The position numbers and the translations under genes were made by a program. Shown piece by piece: positions 59,292 through 64,000 of a DNA stretch of 64,000 nucleotides. Origin of the DNA: Chrysoperla carnea (Eukaryota; Arthropoda; Insecta; Neuroptera; Chrysopidae). The stretch covers positions 94,845,435-94,909,434 of the forward strand of contig NC_058338.1 of the NCBI RefSeq assembly GCF_905475395.1. Reading direction: 5' to 3'. Each line of letters begins with the position of its first letter. The first letter of the stretch is position 1. The notes beneath the pieces are model-generated. The model was not told where the DNA came from and searched no databases. It was given only the letters and a program-made list of their open reading frames with translations.

Positions 59292-62200
59292 TTTCTTTAA
59301 AATAATTTCCACTCGTTTTCACGTGTTTTCAAAACTTGTAATTTGTAAACATGAGTTGTACTCACAGACTTTCATAATAACATAATATAAGTCTGTGGCC
59401 AGACCATCTAGACTGCAGATTTTATCAATCTACACTAATATTATAAAGAGGAAACTTTTAATTTTTTTTGTTTGTTTGTAATAGATTAACTCAGAAACTA
59501 CTGAACCAATTTTTATAATGTTCCTATTTATAAAAAGCTACATTATCAGCGAGTAACATAGACTGTATTTTATTTTAAAAAAAATTAAAATCTTGGTGTT
59601 CTCTACCAAGAAAGGAAAATCTATGAAATTGTGATAAAAGGGGGAGACAATGTTAAATGAGAGCAAGGAAATTGAAGGCTATAATGGGGTAGTCGTTAAT
59701 TAAATTAAGCGAAGCGGGTGAATAACTGCTTGTAAAGTAAAGAAAAAAATTTGTGTATATCCCAACGCAGTATTTAATTTATGTCAGATAGTAAACTGGT
59801 TACAAAAAACCACTCCAACTAGAGCCAACTTAACATGTATTAACGAAAATCTACTCATTGCGTTATATTAAGTTGGTCTTGGTAGAATTAGCACGGATTG
59901 GGGGGCTTTTTGAAACCACAATAAACGGTGACATATGTTATAAATCGGATGATTTTTGAAAAAATTTACTCCGAAATACCAAAAGACCAACTTTTATCAG
60001 TCCAATGTTTATTTATGAAGTTTTTAAGTGTTAACTGGTAGAGCGGGAAAATTAAAACTTGAGAGACCTGTCTTAATTGATAATTGAAATGATTAAGAAG
60101 TTTTACTTAATACCCAATATTATTTAAGATAAAATATTTAATTTTTTTCATAGTTTTCGAAAAGAGCTAGTGAATATATAATTTGCGAATAAAGTAATTG
60201 AAGCCTTGTTTTCAAAACCTGAATCATTTTAAATCTCAAAGTTTCATCGAAATTAATATTCTAATTTTTATTTAATTCGCATTTTAAAGTAAGTATAATA
60301 AAAGCATTAGAAATAAACGGTCCGAAACATCGGACAAGACTTTATTATATTATAAAATTGATATATTATTCTTGTAATATTTTTATTGAAAGCAGCCAAT
60401 TGTAAGAATTATTTAAAAACAAGGAAAAGCTTCAGTTTCTTAACTTCACTAATTTAGCTTAATTAAGTTTTATTTATTAAGATGACCAAGTTACAAAAGT
60501 TACATAAAAAAAAAAAACTCGTCCCCTCCAGCTCCACGGCTCCAAGGGGAGGGGTCCCAGACGGGAGTTATATCAAACCTAGGACCTTGTTGATATAAAC
60601 CCTGATACTAAGTTTCACTGCTATCTCCTCAACCTCTTTCTAGAAAATCCCATTTTCCTTTGTTTGGAAAGGTTTTCCCTAGGGTGTAGGCCTTTCCGAA
60701 TTTTCTCGGATATGTGGCTTATACCAATCCTAGGAACACTTTAAGGTCTGTTCAAAAATCCTGTTTTGGCCTAGAGGAAAGTACCCTTACAAAAAGGCCT
60801 AGGGAAAAAATGAAAAAATCGTGTGGAATTATGACCAAACTACACCTATGTACCGAGTTTGAGAAAAATCGGTTGAAAATTGAAGATATATACCGACATA
60901 CCGACGTACGCATTTTTTAAAAACCACTTTTTTGGAATCAGGTACCCTCAAAACGTGTATTTCCGTTGAAACCCCGATACCGATTTTTTTTTCGATTACA
61001 ATAATTTTTTTTATTTTTAATATAATAAAGTAAAAATATAAGCTTTACAAATTAAAAATTATACAAATGTGTTCCATATTTTTTCAATGATTTATTATTA
61101 AATTGAATAAAAATACCTATTGATAATTTAAAAAATGATACAAAATTAAAACGTAGACATATATTGCCATCTAGTATGGAAAACATGAATTACAATGTCA
61201 CAAATGTGGCGTGCGTTGTATACAAAAGTTATTCTCATTTATAATATCAAAAAAATTTTACCTAAATACTTTTTTATATAGAACAAAATATAACAAAAAT
61301 GGATGCATATAATATTTATTAAATCAATTATCAATTAATTATGGTGTAAATAGTTGTGTGTTTATTCGAATTTTTAATCAAAAATATTATTTATTGCTTA
61401 AATGCTAGGCTTAAGTAAAGTTATTCAATCTACTCTTTCACATTATTAATATAAAAAAAAGTGACATGAAGAACCGACCGAAAGATTATTAAATTTTTTT
61501 TTTGTTTAAGCAAAAAAAAAAACTGAAAATGTTATCGTACGTAATTTTTTATTTATTTTTAGAATATATTTTTTTGGGGCTTTGTGATATCCTTTTATCA
61601 AATATTGTTTTTTTTTTGTGGTGAAATAACGTGTTTAAGGTTAGGTGATTGAGTTTTGTTTTAATATAGAAGTGTTTTTTTATTTGGAGATCTCCTTTAT
61701 TTTCTTGGAAACACATTGTTTTTAATCGTACCATGATCCAATGGGAAATTTTAGTCAAATAATTGACATTCAATCGTTTATCGAGTGCTTCAGACGGTAT
61801 TGTCTAATATTTTGGTAAAACTTAAATTTTGATCATTGCAGATAAGTTACATCTTTATACAAGATTCGAATACATTTCTTAGTTACGTTATTTTCATAAA
61901 ACTAAAAATCCGAATTTATTCTTAGATAATTTTCCGTATGGAAAATAGGCTTTTGTGGAATATAATGAATTTATGATATAAAACTTCTTATTACAAGCTT
62001 TAAACTAGAATAATAGGCTTAAAGCTTCTCGTTTTTGGTACATGATTAACCAACTCTTACAATTTAAAGTTTAGAAAACCATTAAAGTTGGATATTACGA
62101 TTGTTGGAGCATAATTTGCTGATGCAATAACTTAAAGTGCATCAAAATATCTTAGAACATTTTTGTGTGTTTGTCAATCTGTCTAATTTTTGTGCATGTT

Positions 62201-63038
62201 GGGGAAAATAATCACCAAATTTAAAAAAGATAAAAAATATAAGGCTGAGAATACATTTGTTATGTGAGGCGTCCCGTAACGACTGTATTTGGAAAATATA
62301 CAATATTATAGGACACTAATTTTATAATAGGATTAAGCGATCGCCCATCACTTGAAATTTTCGTACAGTTCGCGCTAATTTAAACATAAATTTTTTATCG
62401 ATTAAAATCTAAGCAATTATTTTTATTGATTTCATTTTTATTTATTTTATTATTCTTCTCGTGTGAAAATTTAAATATTAATTCGTTAGAAATAATTTAT
62501 AAATCATAAATAATAACATTAATTACCTTGATAACGTAACCTTAAAGAAGGTTTATAAAAAGAAAACAATATAATTTATAGATCATAATTAGATATTAAT
62601 TATTAAATACAGATAAACTTACGGTTAGCTTGAGTATCTTGGCAGCGCTATACTCGAAATCAACTACCAGACTTGTAAGAGACAGAACGCCGCATTTATT
62701 TTAGTCCCAGGACAGTTAAATCAAATATCTAATTTCGAGAAATAATAATTGGAATAAATTTTGATGTAATGAATACTAGAATATTTAAAATATGTTGTAC
62801 ATTTAAATCCAGCGCCGCGCTTATCACGCGATAGACGGAGGGTTAAGCAAATTAAAGCGTGATAATAAACAGACTTATTATATAGCAAATGTATTTCCAG
62901 CCAAAAAATCCCCTAGAAAATTAAAGTTAACTTAATAATATAAATTTTTTCATAATTTCATAGCATTTTACCATCTACTGAAATGGATTGCCAAAAACTG
63001 GAACAGTCTTCATAATATTATTTAACGAGTTCGATAAA
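59292..63038. other. Spacer between NOL6 and pygopus 5' ends
   Basis: These are divergent 5' ends with no coding gene visible between them. At about 59440-59570 there is a dispersed repeat (TACACTAATATTATAAA followed by a CTCAGAAACTACTGAACC block). The stretch from about 60510 to 60930 contains a GC-richer segment of unknown nature, and the rest is AT-rich. A less AT-rich patch at 62630-62850 (GCGCCGCGCTTATCACGCG) is the best candidate for pygopus promoter sequence. An AG acceptor at 62961-62963 could begin its coding exon. None of this is firm. Confidence 0.4.
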
Positions 63039-64000
63039 ATGGCGCACATGGCGCCATACCGGCTGTCAGGGCCGGCTTTGGAGCCACCACCAAGTGCAAA
63101 GAAACGACGAAAAAATGCAAGCAATAGTGCAGCTGCAGCGGCTGCAATAGCAACTCCACAACAACCTCCGCCTACAATGCAAGATCTTTTACCCCCCGCA
63201 CCAACTGGATACGGTGATACGGTTGTCGCGAGTAATCCATTCGACGATACACCTGTTGTACAAAATACAAATAGTATGATGTCGGCGGCACACCATAACA
63301 TGATGCGTGGAATGGGACCCCCACCAGGTATGGTTGGGGGTCCACCCGGTATGAATCAAATGAGCCATCATCAAATGGTTGGAATACCCTCACCCATGGG
63401 CGGTGGAGGTGGTCCAATGCGATCACCTGGTTTAATGGGACCAATGAGCCCAATGCATGGAATGGCGCCAATGGGTTCTCCGATGAGTTCCAGTGGTGGC
63501 GGTGTACATTGTGGACGACCATTAAGTGGTGGCCCAATGGGCTCACCAATGAATTCTATGGTCCCACCAATGGGTAGTCCCATGAATATTGCCCCACAAT
63601 TACATAGTCCAATATCAATGAATAGTAATAATGGACCGCCTCAACAGATGATGCAACATGGCGGCGGTCCAATGGGTGGACCTGGCGGTGGAATGTCAAA
63701 TAATAGTCCAATGGGTGGTATGCAATCAGCACATATGAATAATGGTCCAATGCAAATGAATGGCCCGAATGGTCCACAGTCATCCATGTGTATGGGACCG
63801 AATATGAGCAATGGACCAATGAGTGCAGCGAATAGTCCATTAGGTATGATGCAAAATAGTCCATTGGGACCACGAATGAATAATGGCCCAATGATGTCAA
63901 ATCAACCAAATTCTATGGGTCCCAATGGGCCTTCAATGATGAATATGGGCGGTCCACATAATCATCATATTGGACCTGGCGGACCGAGTCCGTCACATCC
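63039..64000 (+). CDS. pygo: Pygopus, N-terminal part, cut by window edge
   Basis: Nuclear Wnt co-activator that binds BCL9/Legless and, through its C-terminal PHD finger, methylated histone H3K4. The open frame runs from ATG 63039, preceded by an in-frame TGA at 62979, to the window end without a stop (320 codons). The N-terminal homology domain is clear: a nuclear localisation cluster SAKKRRKN (residues about 23-30), a seven-alanine run, then TGYGDTVVASNPFDDT with the NPF motif that serves transactivation, as in human PYGO2 (KKRRK, then VASNPFEDD). From about residue 85 onward the protein is a low-complexity linker of Gly-Pro-Met-Asn-Ser repeats (GPMGG, NNGPM, SPMG). The PHD finger should lie right of the window. 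I considered SSDP-type Gly-Pro-Met proteins, but they start with a LisH domain, absent here. Confidence 0.88.
   Translation, partial: MAHMAPYRLSGPALEPPPSAKKRRKNASNSAAAAAAIATPQQPPPTMQDLLPPAPTGYGDTVVASNPFDDTPVVQNTNSMMSAAHHNMMRGMGPPPGMVGGPPGMNQMSHHQMVGIPSPMGGGGGPMRSPGLMGPMSPMHGMAPMGSPMSSSGGGVHCGRPLSGGPMGSPMNSMVPPMGSPMNIAPQLHSPISMNSNNGPPQQMMQHGGGPMGGPGGGMSNNSPMGGMQSAHMNNGPMQMNGPNGPQSSMCMGPNMSNGPMSAANSPLGMMQNSPLGPRMNNGPMMSNQPNSMGPNGPSMMNMGGPHNHHIGPGGPSPSH

Noticed and set aside
62975-63909. Overlapping minus-strand frames of 61-125 codons opposite pygopus
   Set aside because: They are antisense shadows of the repetitive GC-richer pygopus coding exon; the plus frame has the conserved NLS and NPF motifs.

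Overview
This window looks like a piece of insect nuclear genome. It is very AT-rich and holds four eukaryotic genes split by GT-AG introns, whose proteins resemble arthropod and vertebrate orthologues. The introns and spacers are full of transposon debris. I see no bacterial operons, no CRISPR array and no rRNA or tRNA gene. The species cannot be named from this sequence alone.

Layout. (1) 1-18293, minus strand: casein kinase 1 gamma (Drosophila gilgamesh). Eight constitutive or alternative coding positions are in view and the 3' end runs off the left edge. One kinase-domain exon is present in two diverged versions, C1 and C2, which look mutually exclusive. (2) 18294-32309: about 14 kb with no coding gene that I can support. 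It holds hAT, pogo-like, piggyBac-like and LINE remnants and probably gish 5' noncoding exons. (3) 32326-48193, plus strand: CEP120, 14 coding exons, 980 aa. (4) 48290-59291, minus strand: NOL6 (Drosophila Mat89Ba, yeast Utp22), 10 coding exons, 1132 aa. It converges on CEP120 with 96 bp between the two stop codons. (5) 59292-63038: spacer. (6) 63039-64000, plus strand: the N-terminal 320 codons of pygopus, cut by the right edge.

Functions. CK1 gamma and Pygopus both act in Wnt signalling (receptor phosphorylation and nuclear beta-catenin co-activation). CEP120 works in centriole and cilium assembly and NOL6 in small-subunit ribosome biogenesis. Nothing suggests these four form one system. 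All exon coordinates were read by eye from splice signals and protein similarity, and summed exon lengths keep frame throughout each gene.

The unusual content is mostly structural. It includes the duplicated CK1 gamma exon, with a foldback palindrome next to one copy, and a CEP120 intron of 114 nt that is in frame and stop-free. It also includes TTAA-flanked miniature elements in single and composite form, several long palindromes, a 158-bp tandem repeat in opposed orientations, and short DNA transposons with 8-bp target duplications, one of them only 48 bp long.
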